In this document: positions 39,490 through 48,572 of the stretch, piece after piece
How the letters are laid out: each line of letters starts with the position of its first letter
Position numbering within the stretch: position 1 is the stretch's first letter
Assembly (NCBI GenBank): GCA_910588295.1
Contig: CAJUQO010000009.1
Location: 17,083 to 81,082, forward strand
DNA length: 64,000 nt
Origin: an uncultured Lachnospiraceae bacterium
Lineage (GTDB): Bacteria > Bacillota > Clostridia > Lachnospirales > Lachnospiraceae
Direction of reading: 5' to 3'
Position numbers and translations under genes: made by a program
The notes under the pieces: generated by a model
The model's database searches: none
What the model saw: only the letters and a program-made list of their open reading frames with translations
What the model was told of the DNA's origin: nothing

Positions 39490-41226
39490 ATGGGGAGACT
39501 GGAAGAATTTTTAAAATTTCTGGAGCGGCGGAATGCCACGCTGCGGGATAAGGCGCTTAAGGGGCTTTGCCTGTTTCTCTGTCTGATGATGGGATTTACG
39601 GTTCTGTCTAGGGCGGCGGACAGTGTGACGATCGCCCGGGTGCGGGTGGAGCAGGCTTCGCCGCAGACGCTGGACAGGAGCATTGAGGTGCAGGGGAAAG
39701 TGACGGCGGAGCGCGAGGTGGCGCTGCGGGTGCAGGCGGGGATTGTGGTGGACAGCATCCCGGTTCTTGCGGGCCAGCAGGTGGAAAAGGGAGATCTTCT
39801 GATGGAACTTGACGTGCAGGATCTGGATGAGCTGATCTGCGGGGCCCGCCTGGAGATCGAGAAGCTGGAATTGAACCAAAGGGACGTGGACAGCCAGAAA
39901 GCGGCGGCGGACGCCCAGCAGAAGAAGGCCGCCAAGCGGGCCGGCGAGGATTATGCGAAGGCGAAAAAGCAGAGCGGCCGGACAGTGGCGGAGGCTGAAA
40001 AGGAGCTAAAGCAGGCGAAGCAGAAGCTGGCGGATTTCCGCAAAAATAAGAAAAAGGCAGCCGGTGGCGGCGGGACGGACAGTGTGCGAAGCTCTCTGGA
40101 GGAGGTCGTCGGGGAGAAGGAAAAAGCCCTGGAGGCGGCCGAGGAGGAGCAGGTGCGGCTTACGGCGGAGCGGGAGGATGCCGTGAAGGACGCCCTTACG
40201 GCAGCCCGGCAGGAGAATCCGGAGCTCACCGTCCAGGAGGAGGAAACGCTCCGCGGCGAGGTTGAGCAGAATTATAAAGGGGCCCTGGATGGGGCAAAGA
40301 AGGCGGTAAAGCAGGCCGAAAAGGAACTGGAAGAGGCCGAAGACGCCCTGACGGATTACGACGCGCAGCAGCAGGAGGACAGCCAGGCCAGCCTAAAGGA
40401 ACAGGAGGAGGCGCTGGCGGCCGATGTGGAGCTGAAAGAAAAAGCGGTAAAAGAGGCTAAAAGCGCGGGACAGGACAGTGAGGAGGCGGCCCGCCGGGCC
40501 CTGGAGGACGCCCGGGCGCCCCAGGAGGGCGACAGCAGCGGAACCATCACGGAGTTGGAGATCGAGCAAAAACAGGCGGAACTGGAGAAGCTGGAAGCCC
40601 TCCAAAAGCAGGAGGGCCGGATCTGTGCCCCGGTGAACGGCGTGATCACGGAGATCTGCGCGGCGGTGGGCGACCGGACCGGCGATACGGCGGCGTTCCG
40701 GCTGGCGGATCTGCAGCAGGGCTGCCGGTTTACTGCAACGCTTACCGGGGAACAGTCCCGGTATCTGGCCCAGGGCGATCCGGTGACGCTGACGGCGGAC
40801 GGCAGCGGGAAGAAGCTGGGGGAGTATACCGTGGATTCCGTGACGGCAGCGGTGGAGGCGGAGACGGAAGACGCGGGGGAGCAGTATGAGGTGACGGTGC
40901 GCCTCGGGGCCGACGGACCGGCCCTCGGCTCATCGGTTACGATGACCTGTGTGAAGAAAACGCAGAAATACCAGACCACCGTTCCGCTGACGGCCCTGCA
41001 TCAGGACAATCAGAGGAATTTTGTGTGGGTAGTAAATGAGACGGCATCGGTGCTGGGCAGTACGCTGACGGTACAGCGAGTGGATGTGACGGTGGCGGAA
41101 AAGAATGATTCCTATGCGGCGCTGGCGGAGGGCTCCCTCACCAGCGAGCAGCAGATCGTGACCTATGCGGACCGCACCATCGAGGCGGGAAGCCGGGTGC
41201 GGCTGGAGGAAGAATCGGGGAGGTAA
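39490..41226 (+). CDS. HlyD/RND-type membrane-fusion adaptor with long coiled coil
   Basis: A 578-aa protein with one N-terminal membrane helix (about 25-43), then a split lipoyl-like domain (QGKVTAEREVALRVQAGIVV near 68, second half ICAPVNGVITEICAAVGDRT near 377), a very long Lys/Glu/Ala-rich coiled coil in between (about residues 115-372) and a beta-barrel region at the C-terminus. This is the architecture of periplasmic adaptors such as HlyD, MacA and Bacillus YknX. GGAGGATGG-type site precedes the ATG. The stop overlaps the next start (TAATG). In a Gram-positive it would act on the outer face of the membrane with a MacB-like partner. Confidence 0.85.
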   Translation: MGRLEEFLKFLERRNATLRDKALKGLCLFLCLMMGFTVLSRAADSVTIARVRVEQASPQTLDRSIEVQGKVTAEREVALRVQAGIVVDSIPVLAGQQVEKGDLLMELDVQDLDELICGARLEIEKLELNQRDVDSQKAAADAQQKKAAKRAGEDYAKAKKQSGRTVAEAEKELKQAKQKLADFRKNKKKAAGGGGTDSVRSSLEEVVGEKEKALEAAEEEQVRLTAEREDAVKDALTAARQENPELTVQEEETLRGEVEQNYKGALDGAKKAVKQAEKELEEAEDALTDYDAQQQEDSQASLKEQEEALAADVELKEKAVKEAKSAGQDSEEAARRALEDARAPQEGDSSGTITELEIEQKQAELEKLEALQKQEGRICAPVNGVITEICAAVGDRTGDTAAFRLADLQQGCRFTATLTGEQSRYLAQGDPVTLTADGSGKKLGEYTVDSVTAAVEAETEDAGEQYEVTVRLGADGPALGSSVTMTCVKKTQKYQTTVPLTALHQDNQRNFVWVVNETASVLGSTLTVQRVDVTVAEKNDSYAALAEGSLTSEQQIVTYADRTIEAGSRVRLEEESGR

Positions 41227-42437
41227 TGGTTTTGCGGGGAGAGGATAAAAAAGGGGTAAATGGATACGCGGTATTGTATCTGCTGTGGCTGGCGTTTACG
41301 CTGTGTTACGGTTATGGGGTGGTGCAGGCGAATCTTGCGGCCGAGCTGCACAGAGGGGCTGTGGTGGCGCTGGACGCGGGGCTTGGCAGAGAGGACGGGA
41401 AAGGGATCTCGGATCTGGAGGCCGAGGAGGACACGCCCCTGGACTTTGCCCTGTGGCGGGAAACGCCGGGAGAGATTTTCGCGGATGGCGAGGGGCGCGG
41501 CCGTTTGCCTGCGGCGGTGGTGGACTGCTTCGGCAGTACCCGGCTGGCCTGTCAGGACGGAAGTGCGCCGGAGCTTCTTTTTGGGGATGAGGAGGGCTGC
41601 CTTTTGTCCGCTGATCTGGCCCGGGAGCTGTTTGGCAGCGAGAACGTGGTGGGGCAGACGATCTTTTGCCGGAATCGGCAGATGGTGATCCGGGGGATCC
41701 TGCGCCGCGGCAGGGGGCAGATCGTTTTGCAGGCGTGGGAGAATTTCGCGGAAACGATGGACCGGCTGACCGTCGGCGGTACGGGGAACCAGGCGGATGC
41801 CTTCCTGCTGCGCCACGGGCTGTCTGGGCAGAAGCTGTCTCTGGACTATGCCTCCCTGGCGGCAAAGATGGCGGCCTGGGGCCTGCTGCTCTTTATCGGC
41901 CTGTATCCGCTGTATGGGGCATACGGATCGTCCAAAGCGTGTCCGGCTGTGCCCCATATTTCTTATCCGAGAAGCCGCGCTTTGATCCGCCGGCTCTGGG
42001 TTCTTGCGGCGGCATGTCTGTACCTGTGCCTGCTGATTGCGTCTATGGGCTGGGGCGGCAGTTTTTCCTTCAGCGAGCTTTTGCCTACCAAATGGTCAGA
42101 TTTTGCCTTTTGGAGCAGAAAAGGACAGGAGATCGCGGCTTCTATAGGTTTTTTATTTCGCAGTGAGAAGACAGAAGGGGAACAAATGGTGCTCCAGACG
42201 GCGGTAGTGGCAATATTTTTTCTGTTTCTGGCGTTCCTGCTCTACGGGAGCACGATGAGGCGGCTGGCTGGTGTATCCGTCTATACCCTCACTGCCCTGG
42301 CAGTCCTCCACTGGGCAGGGCTGGCGGCGCTGGCCGTGCGCTGTGGGGAGAGCAGTACCGTGTGGGCGGGCCAAAGGGGTTTGTGGCTGACTGCCCCTTT
42401 TGGGATGCTGATGGCGTGGTGGAGGGGGCGGGGATGA
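41226..42437 (+). CDS. Multi-span membrane protein resembling a MacB-type permease
   Basis: A 403-aa membrane protein: one N-terminal helix (about 13-33), an outside domain of about 175 residues (40-210) with MacB-core-like features (FGSENVVGQTIFCRNRQMVI, then RGILRR), then five helices between about 212 and 399. Order and the outside domain match FtsX/MacB permeases, though the usual helix count is four, so the family call is tentative. It starts inside the stop of the adaptor gene, so the two are translationally coupled and probably form one complex. No ATPase gene adjoins. Confidence 0.6.
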   Translation: MVLRGEDKKGVNGYAVLYLLWLAFTLCYGYGVVQANLAAELHRGAVVALDAGLGREDGKGISDLEAEEDTPLDFALWRETPGEIFADGEGRGRLPAAVVDCFGSTRLACQDGSAPELLFGDEEGCLLSADLARELFGSENVVGQTIFCRNRQMVIRGILRRGRGQIVLQAWENFAETMDRLTVGGTGNQADAFLLRHGLSGQKLSLDYASLAAKMAAWGLLLFIGLYPLYGAYGSSKACPAVPHISYPRSRALIRRLWVLAAACLYLCLLIASMGWGGSFSFSELLPTKWSDFAFWSRKGQEIAASIGFLFRSEKTEGEQMVLQTAVVAIFFLFLAFLLYGSTMRRLAGVSVYTLTALAVLHWAGLAALAVRCGESSTVWAGQRGLWLTAPFGMLMAWWRGRG

Positions 42438-42730
42438 ATGTCCCGCATCCGCTCAATGCAACTGCGCTGTATCGCCCGGCTTCCTTTGCCGGCAGCAGTA
42501 TGGGGGATTGTTATATCCATAAGCAACCTCCTGTCCGCTTTGTTGTATTTTACGTTACCGTAGCACGATTTTGATAAAATAGAAATAGCCATAGTGAGAA
42601 AGTTGATTGCAGGAGAAATGTGTGTTATAAAAGAAATACGCGTAGAAGAGAATGGGAGCATGCCGAGGCAGAAGTCTGTCCGGCTTGCAAGGTGATTTTC
42701 TATTTAGCCATGTGTCAGGAGGAAAAACAA
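42438..42730 (+). other. Gap between the membrane operon and the YbaK gene
   Basis: These 293 bases hold no supported gene. An A/T-rich segment around 42545-42600 (with GATAAAAT) may include the promoter of the downstream deacylase gene. No terminator with a clear T run is visible for the upstream operon. Confidence 0.35.
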
Positions 42731-43201
42731 ATGTCCATAGAAAGAGTAAAAGCATATTTCAGGGAATACGGCATGGAAGACAGAATACGAGAGCTTGCTA
42801 TGTCCAGCGCGACGGTGGAGCTGGCCGCGGCGGCGTTGGGATGCGAGCCCCAGCGGATCGCAAAGACCCTGTCGTTTCTTGTGGCGGGCCATGCCATCCT
42901 GGTGGTGGCCGCCGGTGACGCGAAGGTTGACAACCACAAATATAAGGGACAGTTCGCCTCAAAGGCCAAGATGCTCTCCCGGGAGGAGGCGGAAACCATG
43001 GTGGGACATGCCGTGGGCGGCGTATGCCCCTTTGCTGTGAACGAGGGCGTGGAGGTTTATCTGGACGTGTCTCTGAAGCGTTTCGAGACGGTGTTCCCCG
43101 CCTGCGGCAGCGCCAACAGCGCCATCGAGCTTACGATCCCGGAGCTGGAGAAATATTCCGGGTATCGGGCGTGGGTGGATGTGTGCAAGGGATATCAGTA
43201 A
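42731..43201 (+). CDS. YbaK/EbsC-family aminoacyl-tRNA deacylase
   Basis: A 156-aa single-domain editing protein that hydrolyses mischarged aminoacyl-tRNA (YbaK acts on Cys-tRNA-Pro). Family features are SSATVELAAAALGCEPQRIA, KTLSFLV with the conserved lysine near residue 46, GDAKVDNHKYKGQF and the VCPFAVNEGVEVYLDVSL block near 100-117. The ATG at 42731 has AGGAGG at 42717-42722; the frame is open upstream to 42620 without a site. It is monocistronic and convergent with metK. The amino acid specificity is not readable. Confidence 0.9.
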   Translation: MSIERVKAYFREYGMEDRIRELAMSSATVELAAAALGCEPQRIAKTLSFLVAGHAILVVAAGDAKVDNHKYKGQFASKAKMLSREEAETMVGHAVGGVCPFAVNEGVEVYLDVSLKRFETVFPACGSANSAIELTIPELEKYSGYRAWVDVCKGYQ

Positions 43202-43217
43202 AACACAGGCAGAGAAA

Positions 43218-43255
43218 ACGGCATGGCCTCCCGGGGCCATGCCGTAAGCTTTTTT
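43218..43255. terminator. Bidirectional terminator between the deacylase gene and metK
   Basis: A perfect 11-base-pair stem, ACGGCATGGCC (43218-43228) with GGCCATGCCGT (43235-43245). T residues follow on the plus strand (AAGCTTTTTT) and an A-rich stretch precedes on the plus strand (GAGAAAA), which serves the minus-strand transcript. Confidence 0.85.
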
Positions 43256-43271
43256 GCAAAAATGCTGCCGT

Positions 43272-44465
43272 TTATGCCGGAAGATATTTCTTAAGCTCCT
43301 CCACTTTATCCAGCTTCTCCCAGGGCAGATCCAGATCATTCCGTCCGAAGTGGCCGTAGGCTGCAGTCTGTTTGTAGATCGGCCGACGCAGATCCAGCAT
43401 CCGGATGATACCGGCGGGGCGCAGGTCAAAGTTCTCGCGGATGATCTCCTCCAGCTTAGCGTCGTCCACCTTGCCGGTACCGTAGGTGTCCGCCATGACG
43501 GAGGTGGGATAGGCCACGCCGATGGCGTAGGAGAGCTGGATTTCACACTTGTCGGCCAGCCCTGCCGCCACGATATTCTTTGCCACATAGCGGGCGGCGT
43601 AGGCCGCGGAACGATCCACCTTCGTGCAGTCCTTGCCGGAGAAAGCGCCGCCGCCGTGGCGGGCGTAGCCGCCGTAGGTGTCCACGATGATCTTGCGCCC
43701 GGTCAGGCCGCTGTCGCCGTGGGGGCCTCCGATCACGAACCGCCCCGTGGGGTTGATGAACAGCTTTGTCTTATCATCCACCATCCCGGCGGGCAGCACC
43801 GGATCAAACACGTATTTCCGGATATCTTTATGGATCTGTTCCTGGGACACGTCCGGGTCGTGCTGGGTGGACAGGACTACGGCGTCCAGGCGGAACGGCT
43901 TGCCGTTTTCGTCATATTCCACGGTCACCTGGGTCTTGCCGTCGGGGCGCAGATATTTTAAGGTGCCGTCCTTGCGTACTTTGGTGAGCTGCAGGGCCAG
44001 CTTATGGGCCAGGGAAATGGGGTAGGGCATGTACTCGTCGGTCTCATTGGTGGCGTAGCCGAACATCATGCCCTGGTCGCCGGCGCCGATGGCGTCCAGA
44101 TCCGCCTCGGACATCCGGTTTTCCTTTGCTTCCAGGGCTTTGTCCACGCCCATGGCAATGTCGGCGGACTGCTCGTCGATAGCCGTCAGTACACCGCAGG
44201 CGTCGGCATTAAAACCGTATTCGTCGCCGGTATAGCCGATCTCCCGGATGGTGTCCCGGACAATTTTCTGGATATCCACATAGGCCTTCGTGGTGATCTC
44301 GCCCATCACCAGCACCAGGCCCGTGGTGGTACAGGTCTCGCAGGCTACGCGGCTCATGGGATCCTGGGCCATCAGAGCGTCCAGGATGGCGTCTGAGATC
44401 TGGTCGCACATTTTGTCGGGGTGGCCTTCTGTTACAGATTCAGAAGTAAACAATCGTTTTTCCAT
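43272..44465 (-). CDS. metK: S-adenosylmethionine synthetase
   Basis: A 397-aa enzyme that makes S-adenosylmethionine from methionine and ATP. Signatures: FTSESVTEGHPDKMCDQISD at the N-terminus, the ATP-binding GAGDQGMMFGYA near residue 118, and the P-loop-like GGPHGDSGLTGRKIIVDTYG near 257-276 followed by GGGAFSGKD. The ATG at 44465 has AAAGGAGA; the open frame beyond it lies inside the riboswitch region. It is controlled by the SAM-I riboswitch directly upstream, so high SAM shuts it off. Confidence 0.97.
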   Translation of the reverse strand: MEKRLFTSESVTEGHPDKMCDQISDAILDALMAQDPMSRVACETCTTTGLVLVMGEITTKAYVDIQKIVRDTIREIGYTGDEYGFNADACGVLTAIDEQSADIAMGVDKALEAKENRMSEADLDAIGAGDQGMMFGYATNETDEYMPYPISLAHKLALQLTKVRKDGTLKYLRPDGKTQVTVEYDENGKPFRLDAVVLSTQHDPDVSQEQIHKDIRKYVFDPVLPAGMVDDKTKLFINPTGRFVIGGPHGDSGLTGRKIIVDTYGGYARHGGGAFSGKDCTKVDRSAAYAARYVAKNIVAAGLADKCEIQLSYAIGVAYPTSVMADTYGTGKVDDAKLEEIIRENFDLRPAGIIRMLDLRRPIYKQTAAYGHFGRNDLDLPWEKLDKVEELKKYLPA

Positions 44466-44534
44466 AGTGATTCTCCTTTCGGTATATATCTTTCGGGTAT
44501 CCTGTGCCGCCTTTCGGCATTTCACAAAGTATGC

Positions 44535-44562
44535 AAAAAAATAAGTCCACTCATAAGCGGAC
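44535..44562 (-). terminator. Expression-platform terminator of the metK riboswitch
   Basis: On the minus strand GTCCGCT-TATG-AGTGGAC forms a stem followed by TTATTTTTTT (plus-strand 44535-44562). It lies between the SAM aptamer and metK, as expected of a SAM-controlled terminator. Confidence 0.85.
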
Positions 44563-44587
44563 CCAACATTGTATCAGAATGTTAAAT

Positions 44588-44690
44588 CCCCTTATTGTTC
44601 GATCACATCGCTCAGGCGGGCACCTTCCTGTCGCCAGGGGTTGCCGTGGTTTCACAGATCCTATGTATCTCCACCACTCTGAATAAGAGA
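44588..44690 (-). ncRNA. SAM-I riboswitch (S-box) aptamer of metK
   Basis: Read on the minus strand: CTCTTATTCAGAGTGGTGGA, AGGATCTGTGAAACCACGGC, AACCCCTGGCGACAGGAAGG and TGCC, then GAGCGATGTGATCGAACAATAAGGG. The GATCTGTGAAACC, GGCAACC and AAGGTGCC core blocks and the P1 strands CTCTTATT/AATAAGGG are all present. The aptamer binds S-adenosylmethionine and the downstream terminator then forms. Confidence 0.95.
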
Positions 44691-44711
44691 ACTTGTTTTT
44701 TTGTCAAAATC

Positions 44712-44740
44712 AATATACAGCGGTTCTTTGTATGTGTCAA
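44712..44740 (-). promoter_or_regulatory. Promoter of metK
   Basis: On the minus strand TTGACA (44735-44740), a 17-base spacer and TATATT (44712-44717), about 20 bases before the riboswitch aptamer. Confidence 0.85.
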
Positions 44741-44846
44741 TAGAGGAGGCAAATGTTTACAGGATTTTTACAAAAGATTTAGAAAAAGGAAGGCTACCTT
44801 TCGGACGCTTATGCTATAATGGGAGAACAGGAATGGGGGAAGGTAC

Positions 44847-46358
44847 ATGAAGAAATTAAAGACAAGACTGGTTTTGGCCTTTGTGATCATGATTTTGCTC
44901 CCGGTACTCTTGATCGCGGGCGCTTTTTTCGGCTTTATGAATCACCGTCTTCATATGATGGAAAAAAATTACGGAATAAAAGTGACGTATGATTCCCTGT
45001 CGGACAATGCCGCCCTGATCAGTAATCTGACGGAGAGCTATGTATCCGCGCTGGAGGAACAGATCGGCAAAGATTCTTCTCTTCTGCTGGATCCGGAATA
45101 TCTCAAAAAGATCAATGCGGAGATGGAGAGCCGCCATTCCTGTCTGATCCTGCGGGTGGACGGAGAGATCATGTATTCCGGGGTCGGCGGGACGCTGCGG
45201 GACGTGGAGGATCTGATCTATGGGACGCTTCCCGATTACAGGGGATATCAGGATGCCCGGGAAAACCGGGTGTATCTGGGCGGCCAGGTGCAGGCCCTGG
45301 TAAAGCAGCTCGACTTTGAGGCGGAGGGCGGCCGCAGGGCCAGCCTGTACGTGCTGACCAGCTCGTCGGCGCTGGTGCCTCAGATTCAGGAGCTGATGGC
45401 GAATCTGGTCATCCTGGCGGTCTGTGTGCTGGCGCTGACCAGCCTGCTGATGAGTGTGTGGCTCTACACCAGCATCAGTGCTCCGCTGAACCAGTTAAAG
45501 ACGGCCACCAATAATATCAAGGCGGGTAATCTGGATTTTACCGTCGAGGGATGCGCGGTGGCGGAGATCAACGATCTGTGTGAGGACTTTGAGGATATGC
45601 GCCGTCGGCTTAAAGCCACCACCGAGGAAAAGATGGCCTTTGACAAGGAGAGCAAGGCCCTGATCAGCAATATCTCCCATGATCTTAAGACGCCGATTAC
45701 GGCGGTAAAGGGCTATGTGGAGGGGATCATGGACGGTGTGGCCGATACCCCGGAAAAGATGGCTCGCTACATCCGCACTATTTATATGAAGGCAAACGAG
45801 ATGGACCGGCTGATCAATGAGCTGACCTTTTACTCCAAAATTGACACAAACCGGATCCCCTATACGTTTAGCAAGATCCCTATCGCCGGGTATTTTGACG
45901 ACTGCGCGGAGGAACTGGGGATCGAGCTGGAGAACGAGGGGATCGAGCTGGAGTACAGCTGTCAGGTGGCGCCGGATGTGATTGTGATCGCCGATGCGGA
46001 GCAGCTGAAACGTGTGATCAACAACGTGATCAGCAACTCCATTAAATATATGGACAAGGAAAAACGAAAAATCCAGATCCGTCTGCGGGATGTGGGGGAT
46101 TTCATCCAGATCGAAATGGAGGATAACGGCCGGGGCATAGAGGCCCGGGAGGTACCCAGCATTTTTGAGCGGTTCTATAGGACAGACGCCTCGCGTAATT
46201 CCTCCAAGGGCGGCAGCGGCATCGGGCTGTCCATTGTGAGAAAGATTATGGAGGATCACGGCGGCAAGGTATGGGCCACCAGCGTGGAGGGCGAGGGGAC
46301 GACGATCTATTTCGTACTGCGAAAATATCAGGATGCGGCAGCCGTTCAGCGAAAATGA
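44847..46358 (+). CDS. Sensor histidine kinase with HAMP domain
   Basis: A 503-aa kinase: membrane helix about 7-30, outside sensor region to about 185, second helix about 187-213, HAMP linker (SAPLNQLKTATNNIKAGNLD), HisKA with LISNISHDLKTPITAVKGYV (histidine near 278), and HATPase with NVISNSIKYM, EDNGRGIEAREV and GGSGIGLSIVRKIMEDHGG. An extended -10 (TGCTATAAT, 44812-44820) lies just upstream. GGGAAGG precedes the ATG. The response regulator follows 24 bases later, probably on the same mRNA. The signal is unknown; divergence from metK is probably incidental. Confidence 0.92.
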   Translation: MKKLKTRLVLAFVIMILLPVLLIAGAFFGFMNHRLHMMEKNYGIKVTYDSLSDNAALISNLTESYVSALEEQIGKDSSLLLDPEYLKKINAEMESRHSCLILRVDGEIMYSGVGGTLRDVEDLIYGTLPDYRGYQDARENRVYLGGQVQALVKQLDFEAEGGRRASLYVLTSSSALVPQIQELMANLVILAVCVLALTSLLMSVWLYTSISAPLNQLKTATNNIKAGNLDFTVEGCAVAEINDLCEDFEDMRRRLKATTEEKMAFDKESKALISNISHDLKTPITAVKGYVEGIMDGVADTPEKMARYIRTIYMKANEMDRLINELTFYSKIDTNRIPYTFSKIPIAGYFDDCAEELGIELENEGIELEYSCQVAPDVIVIADAEQLKRVINNVISNSIKYMDKEKRKIQIRLRDVGDFIQIEMEDNGRGIEAREVPSIFERFYRTDASRNSSKGGSGIGLSIVRKIMEDHGGKVWATSVEGEGTTIYFVLRKYQDAAAVQRK

Positions 46359-46382
46359 ATGGGCCGGATACAGGGAGGTTTT

Positions 46383-47075
46383 ATGATGAATAAAATATTA
46401 ATTATTGAAGATGAGGAAGCTATTGCGGAGCTGGAGAAAGATTATCTGGAACTGAGCGGATTTTCTGTAGAGATTGAAAACCGCGGGGATGAAGGGCTCA
46501 AAAGGGCCCTGGAAGGGGATTTCAACCTATTCATCCTGGATCTGATGCTGCCGGGGATGGACGGTTTTGAGATCTGTAAGCAGATCCGGCAGGAGAAGAA
46601 TACGCCGGTGATTCTGGTCTCCGCGAAAAAGGACGATATAGACAAGATCCGCGGCCTGGGGCTGGGGGCGGACGACTATATCACCAAGCCCTTCTCCCCC
46701 AGCGAGCTGGTGGCCCGAGTGAAGGCCCATCTGGCCCGGTACGAGCGGTTGATCGGCAGCGGTCTGCCGGAGAATGATATCGTGGAGATCCGCGGCATCA
46801 AGATCGACAAGACGGCCCGCCGCGTCTGGGTGAACGGTGAGGAGAAGAATTTCACCACCAAGGAATTTGACCTTCTGACTTTTCTGGCCCAGAATCCGAA
46901 CCGGGTGTTTACCAAGGATGAGCTGTTCAACAAGATCTGGGATATGGAGTCCATCGGTGATATAGCCACCGTTACCGTGCACATCAAGAAGATCCGGGAG
47001 AAGATCGAGTTTAATACGGCCAAGCCTCAGTACATTGAGACGATCTGGGGCGTGGGGTACCGATTTAAGGTGTAA
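46383..47075 (+). CDS. OmpR-family response regulator
   Basis: A 230-aa regulator. The receiver domain has ILIIEDEEAIAEL, the phosphorylated aspartate in LFILDLMLPGMDG near residue 53, LVSAKKDDIDK and KPFSPSELVARV; the winged-helix domain has NFTTKEFDLLTFLAQNPNRV and QYIETIWGVGYRFKV. AGGGAGGT (46372-46379) serves either ATG 46383 or ATG 46386; the second has better spacing. It pairs with the upstream HAMP kinase. A terminator follows, so the catabolic genes downstream are a separate unit that it may regulate. Confidence 0.92.
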   Translation: MMNKILIIEDEEAIAELEKDYLELSGFSVEIENRGDEGLKRALEGDFNLFILDLMLPGMDGFEICKQIRQEKNTPVILVSAKKDDIDKIRGLGLGADDYITKPFSPSELVARVKAHLARYERLIGSGLPENDIVEIRGIKIDKTARRVWVNGEEKNFTTKEFDLLTFLAQNPNRVFTKDELFNKIWDMESIGDIATVTVHIKKIREKIEFNTAKPQYIETIWGVGYRFKV

Positions 47076-47095
47076 AAAGAAAAAATGCTTGCAGG

Positions 47096-47128
47096 AGGGG
47101 GATGTCTGTCAGAGTCATTCCCCTTTTT
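47096..47128 (+). terminator. Terminator behind the second two-component system
   Basis: GGGGGATG (47096-47104) can pair with CATTCCCC (47116-47123) with one bulge, followed by TTTTTC. The rest of the gap to 47299 is A/T-rich and probably holds the promoter of the next operon; no clear -35/-10 pair is seen. Confidence 0.7.
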
Positions 47129-47299
47129 CATCTGTTGATCAACATGTAAAAAAGATGCCCGGTTTTTTGGGCAGATTTACGGATAGTTTTTTCTTTGCTA
47201 TTGTGGTATTATCTTATCGTGAAACGATTCATGAAACGCGTAGAGGGAATTGTATAATGAAAAAGCACAGAAAACCAGCGGACAAGGGGAGAGGATAAT

Positions 47300-48556
47300 A
47301 TGACAGGAAAAGAAAAATTAAAGCTGGCCCTGAACCATGAGGAGGGCCCGCTGCTGTTTGACATCGGAGGAATGCCCACCACGGGCATGCACTGTATTGT
47401 GATGGAGGAGCTGAGGGATTTCTACGGTCTGGAAAAACATCCCATCAAGATTCTTGAGCCGGTGCAGATGCTGGGCGTGGTGGAGGATGACCTGAAGGAA
47501 TGCCTGGGCGTACAGACTACGCCGCTGTGGTCGGCGGGGTGTATGTTCGGCTTCCGGGTGGAGGACAAATGGAAGGAGTGGCGGACGCCCTGGGGCCAGG
47601 ACGTGCTGGTGCCGGAGGAGTTCGAGGTGACTGTCAATGAAAAGGGCGATACGCTGATCTACGCCTGCGGCGACAGGGACAGCGAGCCCGCCGGATGTAT
47701 GCCAAAGACAGGGAAATTTTTCGACAACATCGACAGAGCCCCGGAATATGATGAGGACACCTATGATGTAAAGGACAATTTTGAGGAGTTCCAGCCCGTG
47801 GGCGAACGGGATCTGGCCTGGCTGAGAAAGCAGAAGGACACCATCGGCGAGACCGGCGACGTGGTCATGGGCAATCTGGGAGGCACGGCTTTCGGTGATC
47901 CGGCCCTGGTGCCCGGCCCCATGCTCCGCAGCCCGAAGGGGATCCGGCGGCTGACGGACTGGTACATGGCCACGGTTTCCGATCAGGATATTCTCCACGA
48001 GATATTCAGCTATGAGGTGGAAGTGGGCTTGAAGAATCTGGAGAAGATGCACGGGGTGCTGGGGGATTTCCTGGACGTGACCTACATATGCGGAACAGAT
48101 TTCGGCAGCCAGCGGGCGCCTTTTTACAGCCTGGCCACTTTTGAGGATGTGTATGCGCCTTATTATAAGAAGGTGGACGACTGGATCCACACCCACACGA
48201 AGTGGGCGACGTTCAAGCATACCTGCGGCAGCATCGAGCCGTTTATCGGAGGTATGGCCGATGCGGGCCTGGACTGCATTAACCCGGTGCAGTGGACGGC
48301 GGATCACATGGACAGGAATCTGCTGAAGGAAAAATACGGCGACCGGGTGGTGTTCTGGGGCGGCGGCATCGACACCCAGCATATGCTTCCCGAGGGGACG
48401 CCGGAGCAGGTGTACGAGCAGGCCCTGGAATGTTGCCGGATCTTCGGCAGGGGCGGCGGCTATGTATTCAACACGATCCATAATATCGTGCCCGGGGTGT
48501 CAGCGGCCAATGTGGACGCGCTGGCGAGGGCGGTGCGTACTTATAATAAAGGATAA
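47300..48556 (+). CDS. Uroporphyrinogen-decarboxylase (URO-D) family protein
   Basis: A 418-aa TIM-barrel protein of the URO-D superfamily, which in Firmicutes includes MtaA/MtbA-like corrinoid methyltransferases as well as true haem decarboxylases. The N-terminal KEKLKLALNHEEGPLLFDIG, the KHTCGSIEPFIGGMADAGLD block near residue 307 and GGGIDTQHMLPEGTPEQV near 353 are typical of the methyltransferase-like branch; no haem genes adjoin. GGAGAGGAT precedes the ATG. The next two genes encode an oxidoreductase and a sugar isomerase, pointing to catabolism of an unusual (perhaps methylated) sugar or cyclitol. No corrinoid-binding protein is in the window, so the reaction is open. Confidence 0.75.
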   Translation: MTGKEKLKLALNHEEGPLLFDIGGMPTTGMHCIVMEELRDFYGLEKHPIKILEPVQMLGVVEDDLKECLGVQTTPLWSAGCMFGFRVEDKWKEWRTPWGQDVLVPEEFEVTVNEKGDTLIYACGDRDSEPAGCMPKTGKFFDNIDRAPEYDEDTYDVKDNFEEFQPVGERDLAWLRKQKDTIGETGDVVMGNLGGTAFGDPALVPGPMLRSPKGIRRLTDWYMATVSDQDILHEIFSYEVEVGLKNLEKMHGVLGDFLDVTYICGTDFGSQRAPFYSLATFEDVYAPYYKKVDDWIHTHTKWATFKHTCGSIEPFIGGMADAGLDCINPVQWTADHMDRNLLKEKYGDRVVFWGGGIDTQHMLPEGTPEQVYEQALECCRIFGRGGGYVFNTIHNIVPGVSAANVDALARAVRTYNKG

Positions 48557-48572
48557 TGTGAAAGGAGACGCT

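Noticed and set aside
47318..48481. 387-codon minus-strand frame opposite the URO-D gene
   Set aside because: Shadow frame; His/Arg-rich composition and no start signals.
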